Assembly (NCBI RefSeq): GCF_958979055.1
Contig: NC_084889.1
Span: 32,863,261 to 32,927,260 of the forward strand
Direction of reading: 5' to 3'
DNA length: 64,000 nt
From: Alnus glutinosa
Lineage: Eukaryota; Streptophyta; Magnoliopsida; Fagales; Betulaceae
A program made the position numbers and the translations under genes. The notes under the pieces are model-generated. The model searched no databases, had not been told where the DNA came from, and saw only the letters and a program-made list of their open reading frames with translations. Each line of letters begins with the position of its first letter. Position 1 is the first letter of the stretch. Below are positions 1 through 12,079 of this stretch, in pieces.

Positions 1-432
1 GGTGTTTAAGAATGATTTGTTTCATTTTTATATTAGAGTTAATGATTATTCTTTTATCAAATGCTTCCACTACATCACAGAAGATTGTAAGAGACTCTTA
101 ATGAGGTTCACATGCCCGAACATCTACTCTAGCAGGTAGGCTCCCTGCTCAAGTAGGAATTTATCGGGACCTCTCACAATCGCCTGCCCGATTATGGGGA
201 TCTCGATTCTCTGTATTCACCCAAACGAATGATTATCCATTAACACCAACACAATCTAGTGTTCTACCATTTATTGATCCACGCCACTCTGGTAATAAGC
301 CAAGATGGAGCCAAACTGTAAAAACATAAATTACAGCAGCCCATTGACATGAAAGACCTCTAGCCTTCAAAGAAGCTCCAACAGGATTAACCAAAGAAAT
401 ACTTCAAAGAATACAAGAGGAAAACACGATAG

Positions 433-560
<128 letters not shown>

Positions 561-1278
561 AGAAGCAATCTCCTTCCCCTGCAGACGTATTCTCCTTGCA
601 GAAGTATTATTCATGAACAATGGCAACTATCAAAATATAGCCACAGCTGCAGAAGTGCAAATTGCTTTTATACTGAAATTGATACCACAAAAAATGTAGG
701 CTGTTTTTAGGCGACATTAAATGAACTGCATATATATATTTCACATCTGGTATCCCTCTGCCTTGAAGTTCGTGGTTGATCTATGGTTAGACCATTGAGT
801 CATTTTTTACCGATCATAATTTAAGGCTCGCTATTTTTGACATAACCTACAAATCTAACTCGAAATTAACGAATTATAAAAAATAAAAAATAAAAAATAA
901 AAACTGACCCGTTTAATTAAATAAATCAAGTTAAAATAGACTTATATAGTTTTATATACATGCTTCAACATGACCTAAACATGATACACAATATTTAAGA
1001 CTAGCAATTTTTGCCACAAACCACAAACCTAATACGAACTAAACACAAAATTAGCGAGTTAGAATTAAAGAGTCAACCTGTTTAATTACCGTTTAATTAA
1101 ATGGGTCGGGTTATACTAGACCGAAAATGTAGCTTCTATGATTAAAAACCATAATGTTGCTACAATTAATAATGCTATACACGATTTCTTGGATCCCCAA
1201 TCTAGCTGAAGAATAAAAATGAAGATCGCATAGTAACTGTTCTATCTCTAAAACCCCACAAGAAACTTTCAAACGCAC

Positions 1279-4200
1279 TCAGACACTAGCCGAGACTTCA
1301 TCTACTGCTGACTTATCTCTTTTCTTTGGTGCTTCTTGAGCTTTTTGTTGAATAGCCTTATTTGGAACCAAAACTATGAACATGTTCCTGTCACGTAAGT
1401 TTTTCGCCTCCTCTGTTGCAAGCTGCATATCAACCAAACAGGGGATACAGAAATTACAATAACCTCAAAAATATGTAACCAAAATTACAGTACAACGGCA
1501 AAAACAAAAAGAGATAAAGATAGTGGGTTAAAGATATCTGAACCTACTAGGAGAAAAAATTAACGCTACTCTTCACACTCATTTCATATCGGCTAATGTA
1601 ACATATTTTAAGTGTATTCTCATGTCAGCAACTTAAAAAAAAAAAAAAAAAGTGTTTGTCACTTAAAACACGTCACCATTAACCGGTGAGTTTGAGAAGT
1701 AGCATTACTCGGGAGAGAATCATGAGAGAGAAGTAAACCAAAAACGTCCAAACAAAAGAAGACAGCTCAAGGTCACAGATAAAAAATTCTTAAAACCACA
1801 TTCCTTTAAGCCACATTTACTCAACTATGTTTTTAATTGGTCCAAAATGCGAAAAACGCCTATACCCCAGGGACAGTCCTGCTGCAACCAATAGATTCCC
1901 CCAACCCTAGTGAAAGTAATAATCAAAACACGGTCTCTAGTACAATCCCTTGGGTTGCTGAAATTAAAATTTGACAATGAGAAGGTTCCAGTTAGGAAGG
2001 AGTTAAAGGGAGGGTTTTGAAGAAGACTGGACCCAGCCAATCAAACCAACCCAACCCTAGTTATCCATCACTTCACCATTGAATGTTCTTCTGAAAATGA
2101 ACAAGCCCATTTCATTTGGCACAGCATTCGAAAATGTGTGCATCATAGTTTGCCTATAAACACTTATTACTGAGTTTACTTTCAGCTAAAACTTGTTTAA
2201 TACATGGTGGGCAAGCATTTATTTGAAAAAAAATCACATTTTAGGATTTTATCTTCCAATGTTTTGCGAAAAACACACCACATCAGCCTTTTGCAATGGT
2301 TCCATTCCAACATGGGTATCCTTCAATTTTATTTTTATTTTTATTTTTTTTTTGGGGGGGGGGGGTGTTGAACTAAATGGAACTATTTGACTTCCTAGAT
2401 ATCTAAACATCCCCAATATATGATGCAAGCTGATGCCAATCACCAAAGTCGGATTCTAATATTGTGACAGTGGGAGTTAAGGAAGAAACTCTGGATCAGG
2501 AGCAGAACCAAATTGCACAAAAAGGGCATTATTGCTTCAGTATGAAGCATGAAAAAAACAAAATAAGGCACTCATAAAATTACACTATAGACAAGAAACC
2601 ATCGCTGAATAATGATCACCCAGTGCTCCGTATGTGCAATAGGGTTGCACCAACATTAGGTAAGTAATAATTGACTGCATCGATCCTATAACTAAGGTCA
2701 AATCATAATGAAATCTCAAGGTTACATACTATTTCAGATAAATGTACTGGATTTTCTATCTGAACTCCACCAGGCTATCTACCAAAAAGAATAAAAGAAA
2801 AGAACTCTAATTTTTTTTTTTTTTGATAAGTAGAAAAGAACTCTAATTGATGAGAACTTAATGGTTATAAGCAATTTGATCTATTTAGAATTTCACAGCC
2901 AAAAGGCAATGTAGTTGAAAGCAACTTTAAATTGGTTCCCACTAGAAGTAGACAGCCGAGATGGGTAGACATGGTCTTGCCTATTTCAGGAATTTCAGAC
3001 ATTAAAGATTTCCAAACTAAACATAATAGTCAACTGTTTGACTAGAATATATGCCCACTTCAAAAAAAAAGAAAAGAAAAGACAGAATATAAACCTATAT
3101 TATGAGTACCTCCCCAACATCATTCTGGAATCGTCTAATAAGCTCAATGGCCATATGGCCCCATATTCCTGAACTCGTTTTCACGACCTTTCAGGTTCAC
3201 TATAATTTTAACCTGCATGATTTGATATCTCAAGCTGTTCATATCATCAAGACAATCTTAATATATATAGCCACACACTAACATCATAAGAAAATTCCAG
3301 CAACCTTGTCCCCGTCGTTCAAAAACTTCCTTGCAGCTTTCAAACGCACAGAATAGTCATGTTGATCGATGTTGTAACTGCAAAGAAATTCATTTAACAA
3401 ATTAGGAGTTTCAGTCCTAGTATGTTAAGTAAGAATCAATGAGTCTCCCCATCTCAATCTCTCTAATTAGATGAGACTGAGACTGCATGAAGGGAAGCTT
3501 TATTGGAGGAAGGAAGAAAATGTCAGGCTAGTAGCTAAAGGCTTTACTCAAACATGTGGGATAGATTACAAGGAGGCGCTATGTGAATTGGAGCATGTCA
3601 TCATGTGAGTGACATTTATACCTTTAAGGTATCTCACTCTACCTAAAATACAAAACAAAGATAGGGCTCAGCATCCACCCACCTTAGATGAACCTTTCCT
3701 TCATAGTAATAAACCTTTTCACATGACATAATTCCAGCCAAGACTTTTTGGTGTTCTGATTAAAATTAGATAACTAGACAATCATGGCGAAAAATGTGCT
3801 TCTAGAATTTTCATGAAATAGAACCGCATATATAAAACCATTATAATATTGAATACTACTGATCTTATAAAAGATATTCAATATTATTGATAAATACAGA
3901 CCTTAGTGAGCAACCACTTAAAAAAGAAATTAAAGAATACTGAAAGAATCATAAATGAAACTGACAACACATACCCCATTTTGAGCTCCTTCAAGTCCAT
4001 ACGATTGGCTAGCATTTAAGAGGACACTTAGGTCATAACTTTTCTGAAATCTGAGAAACATAAATCAGAGAATATTTTTTTCCTTGCAATTCCAAACAAC
4101 AAATGGAAAATTCTTCCCGCCATAGGAACGGGGCAGAGAAATCATAGCCCACAGAGCATACATGCCCTTGGAATATTTATATTTCATGTGAACAGAGAAG

Positions 4201-4553
4201 AGAATCTTCCAATTATCTACACTAATGGAGGCTATCTTGGTTTTTTAGTTAACCATAAATCACCCATCATGTAGATATAAGGCTTCCTATTTTCATTTAC
4301 TGCTTAACAATTGATATATTAGTCAATGTCTTTTTTTGTTTTTTGATAAGTTGGTCAATGTCCTTCTGAACTATAGATGAACCATAAACACACATGAATT
4401 ACATCCACTTATTTTCATTTCGTAAGGTTGACACAAAAATAAAAAATAAAAGATAAAATATAATGCTTCTTCCAAAAATATATAGCAAAAGACGTCGTAC
4501 TTGTAATCCATTATTTTGAGAACCGGAGTTTCTGCATTAAGGGATAATATAAC
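1279..4553 (-). pseudogene. Truncated IF3-like pseudogene (chloroplast translation initiation factor 3)
   Basis: Exons homologous to the intact gene at 16705-21985 are recognisable at 4501-4553, 3975-4008, 3305-3377, 3110-3212 and 1279-1422. The three 5' exons with start codon and transit peptide are absent. The 56-bp lysine/glutamine-rich exon has been deleted together with about 300 bp of flanking intron. The exon at 3110-3212 carries a 10-bp insertion that shifts the frame (103 bp against 93 bp in the intact gene). The exon at 4501-4553 has several replacements in the SPDADPP segment, which reads SLNAETP here. The last exon still ends at a TGA in the same place. With no promoter, no start and two frame-breaking lesions it cannot make IF3. 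Confidence 0.9.
2796..2848. mobile_element. Ultra-short LINE-tail insertion with 17-bp target duplication
   Basis: A T-run followed by GATAAGT (2813-2831, 19 bp) is flanked by direct repeats AGAAAAGAACTCTAATT at 2796-2812 and 2832-2848. The paralogous site in copy 2 (about 18245) has the repeat once and no insert. On the minus strand the insert reads ACTTATC plus poly(A), the tail of a plant non-LTR retroelement. Confidence 0.8.
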
Positions 4554-4753
4554 CTGCAAAAGATGAAAGTAGAAATAAGTTCCTGCAGAAATGAATAGCA
4601 ATATCCATATGACATATGTCACTCCAGGAGCTCAAAAAGAAAACCTCCATTCTCCTACAGAGAAAGCAACACATTGAACATAACTTGAAACCGTATTCCT
4701 TGACTGTTGTGTATTACATTCAGTAAATTAGCTGACCTGCACTATGGGTTTCT

Positions 4754-6103
4754 GGAGAGAAAGAAAAGAGAGATAAAAACACAAGAAAGAAAGAAAAATA
4801 CTAGGGTGGCTCACGGCCACGGGCCACCCCTTGTTTGGTATCATTGGGCATTATATGTAAAGTTGAAGAAGCTGACCGCTATGTGTGATAATTAATGGGA
4901 AGGGCTTGAGATGAAGACATTGAGTATTATTCGTTCAATTCTTGCCCCAGAGATGAAGCATAGTGGTGTGGAATGAAATTTCTCCCTAAGACTTCTGGAA
5001 AAAATTAGAGAAGATATATACAAAAGCTCACTCTTGAAAACTGGCGTTCAAGAAGAAGGTGTTCAAGAGTTTATATACACATTATTAAGATTGCACTTAA
5101 GCTATGTGGGACACTTAGGATCGTAACACTTGGTCGTCGAGTAAGGATGCTTTTAATCGATTGTATCTTCATTTGATATTCTTCAATCTTGTGACTACAT
5201 TGTTAGTTGAAAAGAAGACACTTGAACCAAAAGAGGTAAGAACAATTCTGTTGGAAACAGAGAAGTTCGAGAAACCAATGAATAATTCCCAAACAAGGTC
5301 ATTTGTGGTGATGTCCAAAAAGTCATGGAAGAATTTTCATAGGGAGCAGTCAAGATCAAAGTCTCGACAAGAAAGGATGAGACATTATCAGTCCCGGTGC
5401 AGAAAGTTAAGATTTATTTAGAAGAGTTAAGAAAAATCACGAAAGCTAAAATTCCGTGGACACAATGATCACTGCAGTAGATGGTGAGATGAAGGTGGTG
5501 GTAATGTTCTCATGGCTACAAAATGTTGGAGTTATGAAAGTTAGTCAAGGTGTTTTAGGGGGGGTAATAAAGAAGTTTTTAGAAATCTGTACAAGTTGAT
5601 TGGTGGCAAGATTAAAAGTCGTTCAAATGGTGGAGTAGAAGATAAAAAGAGTGTTTGGTTGAAACATCACAAAAGAAAGATGGTGATGGATGGAAAGGAG
5701 AAAGAATTGCAAATAATGTAACTGATAGGATTGCATAGCCAAGTTTGACTGAGAACAACAATCATTATTTGAAGTCAATTGAACGCATCTCTTGTGGAGG
5801 AGCTGAAACGGGGTACCTCAATAACTACCAGTGAAGACATCTCTTGTAGAGGTTTCTTTGTTGCCTTTAGAATTCCAATCGATAAGTCAAAAAATAAGGA
5901 AATGGAATTCCTACATATATAAGAGTGGTAATCTCACATCAGTAAGAATAGAAGTAAAGAATTTATCAATCTTTAAAGGTGAGTACATTATCGATCTCTT
6001 TTGATTTATGAAGTTGGGCAAAACAAAAATCACAAACGACATGACAGTCACAGAATAAATAAAATACCTTTGAACAAATGAACAGGAAGGTGAGTGAGGT
6101 ATT
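4754..6103 (+). mobile_element. Degenerate Ty1/copia debris
   Basis: No intact gene is visible between the IF3 duplication and the PPR gene. An open stretch at 5161-5421 has the flavour of copia Gag (residues RSKSRQER before a basic tail). Further on (about 5570-5730) a frame reads NLYKLIGGKIK, resembling the segment before the integrase domain in Tnt1-like elements. Stops and frame changes are frequent and no LTR pair was found. I read it as an old copia fragment; the family is uncertain. Confidence 0.45.
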
Positions 6104-7951
6104 TCACCAATAACCCTTACAAGAACAGTCACCGTCTTTAAAATGGTGAAACCTATTCCTGTCTCTCACAATAATCTCTCTGTCAAAAGTTTTAGATATC
6201 ATTTTTGTTACTTCATGACAATCCCAACAAACCCTAAGGTTCTTGACAATCCTAATGGGCACACCTTCCTTCAAAGTGATCAAACCATAAGCAATCGCTA
6301 CCTTCTCACTATGTTTATACAAAGCATCCTCTTTCTCTTCCTCTTCTATATCAAACAGCACAGGGTTGGTGTTAGCCACATAACCTGATAGTTTCAGCCG
6401 CTTCGAGATCTCTGCCAACATCATCTCAATTTCGTCATGCCTAGGGTGGGTCTTATCCCCAACAATGAACTCATGAACTTCACCATCAACCTCTATAACA
6501 CTACAACCAGGGAGCTTTCTCACACCTTTGGCTTTCATAATCTCTCGCACACTACTAACCCCTTCCCAGTTCTTGGAATCAGCATACATATTCGACAGGA
6601 GCACGTAAGCACCATGATTCTTGGCCTCCAGCTCCACTATCTTTCTTGAGGCAAGTTCACCCAGTTCCATATTTTTATGCATTCTACAAGCATTTAGCAA
6701 AGCTCCCCAAGCACCAGAATGAGGCTTCACAGGCATGTTATTTATGAAGTTTAAGGCTTCATGTAAGCGGCCAGCTCGACCATATAAATCCACCATGCAT
6801 CCATAATGCTCGAGCTGAGGCTCAATACCATACACTTTGCTCATTGACTCAAAATGCTCACGACCTTCTTTAACCAGTCCAACCACACTACAACCTCTAA
6901 GAACAGAAACAAAAGTGACCTCATTGGGCTGAACCCCTTCTTGTTTCATGAGGGAAAAAAGTTTGAGGCACTTCTCACCAAATCCATTCATAGCTAGCCC
7001 ACCCATGACACTAGTCCAAGTATACACATTTTTTTCCTTCATTCCCCAGAAAACTTCCATGGCCTTATTTACGTTTCCACATTTCGCATACATGTCAATC
7101 AGTGCAGTCCCCAGCGTCACTGTCACCCTTAGCTTGTTTCTCTCTATATATGTGTGTGCCCATCTCCCTTGATCCAATGCACCTAAGTGGGTACACGCGG
7201 ATAAAACCGAAACCATAGACACCTCATTGACCCTCACACCCATCATTTGCATCAAATTGAATAAATCCAATGCCTCCCTTGACTTCCCACTCTGCGCATA
7301 CCCTGCAATCATCGCATTCCACGCAATGGGATCCCTTTGAGGCATTACATCAAACAGCTCCCTTGCAAAACCAACATCACCGCATTTCGCACAAGCGCTC
7401 ACCATAGCCGTCTGACACACTAAATCCGGCTCAGGAATTTCTCCGAACACCCGATGACATGAGCTCAAGCAACCCAATTCAGCGTACATGAAAATTAACC
7501 CACTTTGAACATGCGGGTCGTGGTGAAACCCATGTTTAATTAGCGCGCCATGTACAGACGGACCCGTCTCGCTCGCCACGAGCTGCGCGCACGTACGAAC
7601 CAAGAAATTGAAGGTGTAGTTATCGGGTGAGACATTGTTAGTAGAGTGGAGAATTCTGTTGTAGAAGAGAAAACTCTTTTGAGGGTTTGAGCTTTTGCAG
7701 TGGGCTCTAATCATAGAGTTTAAGGCGAAGAGGGTAGGGTTCTCACATTGGTCCAGGACTTGATTGGAATAATCAAGATTGTCAGGGTTTTTGAGGGCTG
7801 CGGTGGCTACGAATTGGCCCAGGGGGTGAGGGTCGTTAAGAAGACCGTTTAGTAGCAGTTGGGTGTGGATTTGCTTCAGCTCTTTGAGCGTGGTGTCCGA
7901 TTCTATCAGAGAAATGATGGGGTGCTTCGCAAAGCATCTTAAGGAGTTCAT
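6104..7951 (-). CDS. Pentatricopeptide repeat protein, PLS class with E and DYW domains
   Basis: An intron-less frame of 615 residues, starting at MNSLRCFAKHP. Such proteins bind organelle RNA and usually direct C-to-U editing in mitochondria or plastids. After an N-terminal part with KQIHTQLL, PLS-type PPR motifs run from about residue 75 to 430 (for example AWNAMIAGYAQSG and LIDMYAKCGNVNKAM). An E/E+ region with KLPGCSVIEVDGEVHEF follows, then a DYW deaminase domain from about 520. The deaminase zinc-site signatures are present: HSEKVAIAYGL (HxE) and CWDCH (CxxCH). The last three residues are GYW rather than DYW. From memory the closest Arabidopsis protein is At5g40405. The start is the first ATG of the open frame. 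The target transcript cannot be told from sequence. Confidence 0.93.
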   Translation of the reverse strand: MNSLRCFAKHPIISLIESDTTLKELKQIHTQLLLNGLLNDPHPLGQFVATAALKNPDNLDYSNQVLDQCENPTLFALNSMIRAHCKSSNPQKSFLFYNRILHSTNNVSPDNYTFNFLVRTCAQLVASETGPSVHGALIKHGFHHDPHVQSGLIFMYAELGCLSSCHRVFGEIPEPDLVCQTAMVSACAKCGDVGFARELFDVMPQRDPIAWNAMIAGYAQSGKSREALDLFNLMQMMGVRVNEVSMVSVLSACTHLGALDQGRWAHTYIERNKLRVTVTLGTALIDMYAKCGNVNKAMEVFWGMKEKNVYTWTSVMGGLAMNGFGEKCLKLFSLMKQEGVQPNEVTFVSVLRGCSVVGLVKEGREHFESMSKVYGIEPQLEHYGCMVDLYGRAGRLHEALNFINNMPVKPHSGAWGALLNACRMHKNMELGELASRKIVELEAKNHGAYVLLSNMYADSKNWEGVSSVREIMKAKGVRKLPGCSVIEVDGEVHEFIVGDKTHPRHDEIEMMLAEISKRLKLSGYVANTNPVLFDIEEEEKEDALYKHSEKVAIAYGLITLKEGVPIRIVKNLRVCWDCHEVTKMISKTFDREIIVRDRNRFHHFKDGDCSCKGYW

Positions 7952-8096
7952 GACCAGCGAATCTGAGGTGATGAAGAGGGTTTGTTTGGGGCCCTTTTAT
8001 CTGCATCAGACATGGTTGCACCCGCACGAAGTATTAGCTGCAGCAAATAGGAAGAAGATGTTAAGGCCAGTTTTGAAAGCAGTAAATAAAGATTAG

Positions 8097-9440
8097 TGGC
8101 GCCTCTCTATTTTTGCTTCTATTGATGGTGAGATTAGATTTTACAAATCTAATAATTAAGTATATAAAAATCTAAGATGTACATATAATTGTCACGTTAT
8201 TTAAAATTAGAAAAGCTTCATTGAACTTTATTTTTGAGAAAATTTCAATCTTCATTCATAAAAGAAACTAGAGCATAAAGCTCTAAATAGCTAGAGCAGA
8301 TTGCTCTAAAACTACACTATAGGCTTAGTTAAAGAAGTATCAAAGGACTTAAGAAAATCAGTCCCTATTTGCGATTTTAATTATAATTTATAACCAGATT
8401 TACTTGATCAGGGAGAGAGTGCTGGGTTTTAAAGAGTGTTACCTGATTATTCCCAAAATCATGAATCCAAGACATTCTTCGTGTTATTCATCTTAGGCTT
8501 AAAGGCTGCAAGTGGCCGTGGGCGTGGTTGGTTGGATCCCCTGGCCTTGCAGGCTGCAGTAAATTAAAAAATGAAAAGAACCATCAGATCTGAAATGAAA
8601 AATACTGAAACCAAAACCCGAAATACCCGAAAACCTAAGGTAACAACAAGCGTCAAGAGTGGAAGCCTACTTGGTACAAGAATGGGAGCCTTCAGGGAGA
8701 CGGTGGTTCGTTGTCAGTCAGCGTGAGGTAGTTTGCCGGTCGTGTACGGTTGGCTGTGGGCTCGGCGTCGCACGGTGCTTTTGGGAGTCGGTGTACAGCG
8801 CAATCTGCCCTCTGACCAAAAGGAAGTGCACGGCGCACGGTGGTGCCGGTTGACAGCGGTTGCTGGTGGGTGGTAGTGGGCGGAGGCCGAAGGTGAGCAG
8901 GGGGAGGGAGCAGCGTGGGAGAGGAGGAGAGGAAAAAAATTTGGAGGAAATTGAAACATGGAAGTGAAATGAAAAGAATTCCGGTTCGTGACTTCAGTCT
9001 TCTCTGACATGCTGGTGCACCAAATACTTGTGACCCAATTGACGTGTTCAATTGTTTTTTATTTTTTTATTTTTTTAAAACATTAAGGAGCTGATGAGTC
9101 GATGACTATTGACTACTGTGATGCTTTTTTTCTTTCTTTTTTCAATAGAATAGCCACTCTAACATTTTTTCTTATCATATGAATAGTGAATAGATAATAT
9201 TGCATGTTCACTGTTTATCGATCAACAAATAAAAGAATCAAACAAAATCAACCGAAACCCATATTCTAGAACAACCAAAATCATCACCGCAACAAACTGG
9301 TGTTTTCTCTCCCTCATCACCGTAAACAACCAAAACGCATTCTCGGAATCAACCAAAATCATCACCGCAACCAGCTAAGAACAATCGGCCATGAACAACC
9401 AGCCAAAATCATCATAAATAAACAATAATTAAAAGTAGAA
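8097..9440. other. Intergenic; no gene recognised
   Basis: This is the upstream side of the PPR gene. It contains AT-rich sequence, then a more GC-rich patch (about 8500-8950) with proline/serine-rich open frames on both strands that match nothing I know and look compositional. A T-rich stretch follows, then repeats of the type AACCAAAATCATCACCGCAA (9270-9420). I see no convincing promoter, RNA gene or complete transposon. Confidence 0.5.
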
Positions 9441-9560
9441 TCTCAAGAAATTACCTACTAAAAATTTCTTAGAAATCACTGGATAACAAGAAAGATAAAT
9501 TCCTCCCAAGCTCTCTCTCTTTCTCTCGTCAATGCTCCGTATAGATCGGGTCTCATTTCG

Positions 9561-9959
9561 TTGCTAATTTCCGATAAAATGGAGGAGTCATTCTTCGATG
9601 TGGTGGAGTTTCTGAGGCGGCCTTCGATCGCCGAGACATTTGTCAACATATTGTTGTGCGCAGTACCAATATGGGTGGTGGTGATGATCGGGTGGTCGTG
9701 GTGGCCCCGGTGGACGGGCCTTCTCATAAATCAACAACCGATCTCCCTCATCTCACAATCTCTCTCTCGTTTTCCTCCCTCACTCAATCTCTCTCTCCGT
9801 GCTCTCGCTTCGTCTCTCTCTGTGTGTCTTTTGAACGAAAGAGAGGAAAGGAAAACAAGAAAGAAAGGGAAGGAAGAACCGAGTGAAGGGAAGAAGTCTA
9901 TGGAGAAACCGAGCAAGAAGGGAAAAGGAGGAAAAGAAAAAAAAAAAATTGAGAAATAA
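9561..9959 (+). CDS. Possible gene fragment with membrane segment (unidentified)
   Basis: An open frame of 132 codons. The first 48 residues look protein-like: MEESFFDVVEFLRRP, then a hydrophobic segment FVNILLCAVPIWVVVMIGW and a WWPRWTG motif. This gives a short N-terminal domain followed by one membrane helix. After about residue 50 the frame becomes low complexity and lysine/glutamate rich (AG-rich DNA), unlike a real domain. The upstream sequence is CT rich, as in plant 5' UTRs. The first part resembles the N-terminus of a plant membrane protein that I cannot name. The region is best treated as a broken or transposon-carried first exon. Confidence 0.3.
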   Translation: MLISDKMEESFFDVVEFLRRPSIAETFVNILLCAVPIWVVVMIGWSWWPRWTGLLINQQPISLISQSLSRFPPSLNLSLRALASSLSVCLLNEREERKTRKKGKEEPSEGKKSMEKPSKKGKGGKEKKKIEK

Positions 9960-11333
9960 TATTTAAATGAAAATAGAGAATATAATAGAGAATCTGTTGG
10001 AGAGAATATAAATAAATAAAAAAAAAAAGAAAAAAAGAAAAAAAAAAGTAGTTAAAGCAGAAAGTTGTACTTTTTCAACAACTATTTTAGAGTTTATTGC
10101 TGGAGATGCTCTAACATATCAACTCAATAAAATAAAAATAAATTGAAAATTTAGTATATAGCATTTGTCATCCCCAAAACTTTTGATGTATGAAAGTATT
10201 TCAATAAGTAAATTTTTAGAATAAATGTAGTGTATCTTTGGATATTATTGCTAAAGGCTCAATCACAATTCACATGCATCTGTTAACCTATATAGGCCCC
10301 AATAACTTCATATAAAGCATAAAAACACACATTTAAAAGGGTTCAGTGACTATTATATGTCCTTATCGTCCCCTAAGTCCATAGTAGAGTTCAAACTGTT
10401 AAATGGTGCTATGTAGGGGTGAAAATAACCGCCCGCAATAACCGCCCGCTAACCGCTAACCGTCCATAACCGTTAACCGGATAACCGGATAACCGTTGAA
10501 ACCGTCTAAAAACCGGTAACCGGTAACCGGTAACCGCCTTAAAAAGGCGGTTAGCGGTTTTAAGAAAGCCGGTTACCGGTTATAACCGATAACCGGCTTT
10601 CTATTATATATATATTTTTTTAAAAAAATTTTATATATAAAACGACGCCGTTTTGGTGTTAAACACCAAAACGGCGCCGTTTTCATTCACCATAACCCTA
10701 CACTAGCAGTGCGCACGATTCAGCATTTCAGCGCCGTCTCTCCTTTCTCCCGACCCTGCGGCGACTCTCGTCTCGCGCCCGACGCGCCGTCTCACTGTCT
10801 CAGCCTCTCAGTGGTCTCATTCGGTCACTCCTCACTCGGTCTCCACTCTCCACTGACTCTCCGAGCCTCCGAGGTACTTATTATTGTTTTGATTTGTTTT
10901 GATTTGTTTGATTTGTTTTAGTTTCTGTCTTGGTTTGTTTTTGTTTTAGTTTCTGTTTTGATTTATTTGGAATTCTTCCTTTGTATAAGAATATTGATCG
11001 AGAATGGGAAATTGATTTGAGAGTTAAACTAATTACTGGTTCATTGATGATAATAAACTAATTAGGGAAAGTGAATGATGCTACAGCTTTTGTTCTTTTT
11101 GTTTGGGCTGAGGGAGCGAGGAAAGAGTGGTGGATGGGAGAAAAAAACTGGTTTTTTTTTTTTTTTTTCTCAAAGCAGAAGCAAGATAACATCCTGGGAC
11201 TGTGATAGCAGTACAACAGGAAATTAGAAGCTCAAAACGTACACCGAATTCTCCATTTAACTCCATTATAATAGTGTAAAAGAAAGGAAAGCTCGCAAAC
11301 ATGAACTAGAGACTGCCCAAACCAATTTGTTAT

Positions 11334-11405
11334 AATGTTCTTTTTAACTCCTTTTTTTTTTATAAGTAATAAAAGTTTTATTGAAATGTTCTTTTTAACT
11401 CCTTT
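11334..11405. mobile_element. Ultra-short LINE/SINE-tail insertion inside the hAT leader intron
   Basis: About 30 bp, reading T-run, then ATAAGTAATAAAAG and TTTTATTGAA, lies between two copies of AATGTTCTTTTTAACTCCTT (starting at 11334 and 11385). The long target duplication and the T-run (poly(A) on the minus strand) mark target-primed reverse transcription of a severely 5'-truncated element. Confidence 0.75.
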
Positions 11406-12079
11406 CACTGGAACCGCACATTATATTTCTGGTTGTTTTTTTTTCTTTGCTTCCTTATTTCTTAGTTGGAAAAGAAGCAGAATTTAGGGATCATAACATA
11501 TGAATCTCATGTCACAAAGGCAATACAAAGAAACAAAATTATTCCATTCATCCTGCATAGTATTTCAAGGCATACTTAACCTTTCAACTACAGTCATCAG
11601 AAAAGCTAGTGAAATGATGTAGATGAAACTCAGGTGTGATCTCATTAACAATGGACTATATTGAATTGAAAATGCTACTAGTACTCCATTTCTGACTCCA
11701 TGAACAGTACAGACAATTTGAAATAAATGGTACCTGGATATTCATTTTGCTCATGCAATGAGGGACAATAAGGGAAAATAAGCTTGGGATCTTCTTCAAA
11801 CAAATCATAAGGAGGGGGTAGGAAGCACCACAAATGAACCACAAACAGAATTCCTTCAACAAGAATATGTATGCAAGTTTAGCAATGATCTTCTTCGATT
11901 ATTTTTAATTTATTCTAGTTAAACTAATTACTGGTTATTGGTTATTGGTTATTGATTATTGGTTCATTGATGATAAACTCGGACTTCGATTGCTTTATTT
12001 GAGATGATATTTCTTTTGTTTTGAGGTGTGATTCTTATTCCTTTTGGTTAAATAAATTTTATTGTTTATCTAATAACAG

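Noticed and set aside
6143-7172. Several plus-strand frames of 70-81 codons across the PPR gene
   Set aside because: Shadows of the PPR coding strand with no family features.
8659-9051. Proline/serine-rich frames on both strands
   Set aside because: Composition-driven in a GC-richer patch; no domain, no splice signals, no similarity I recognise.
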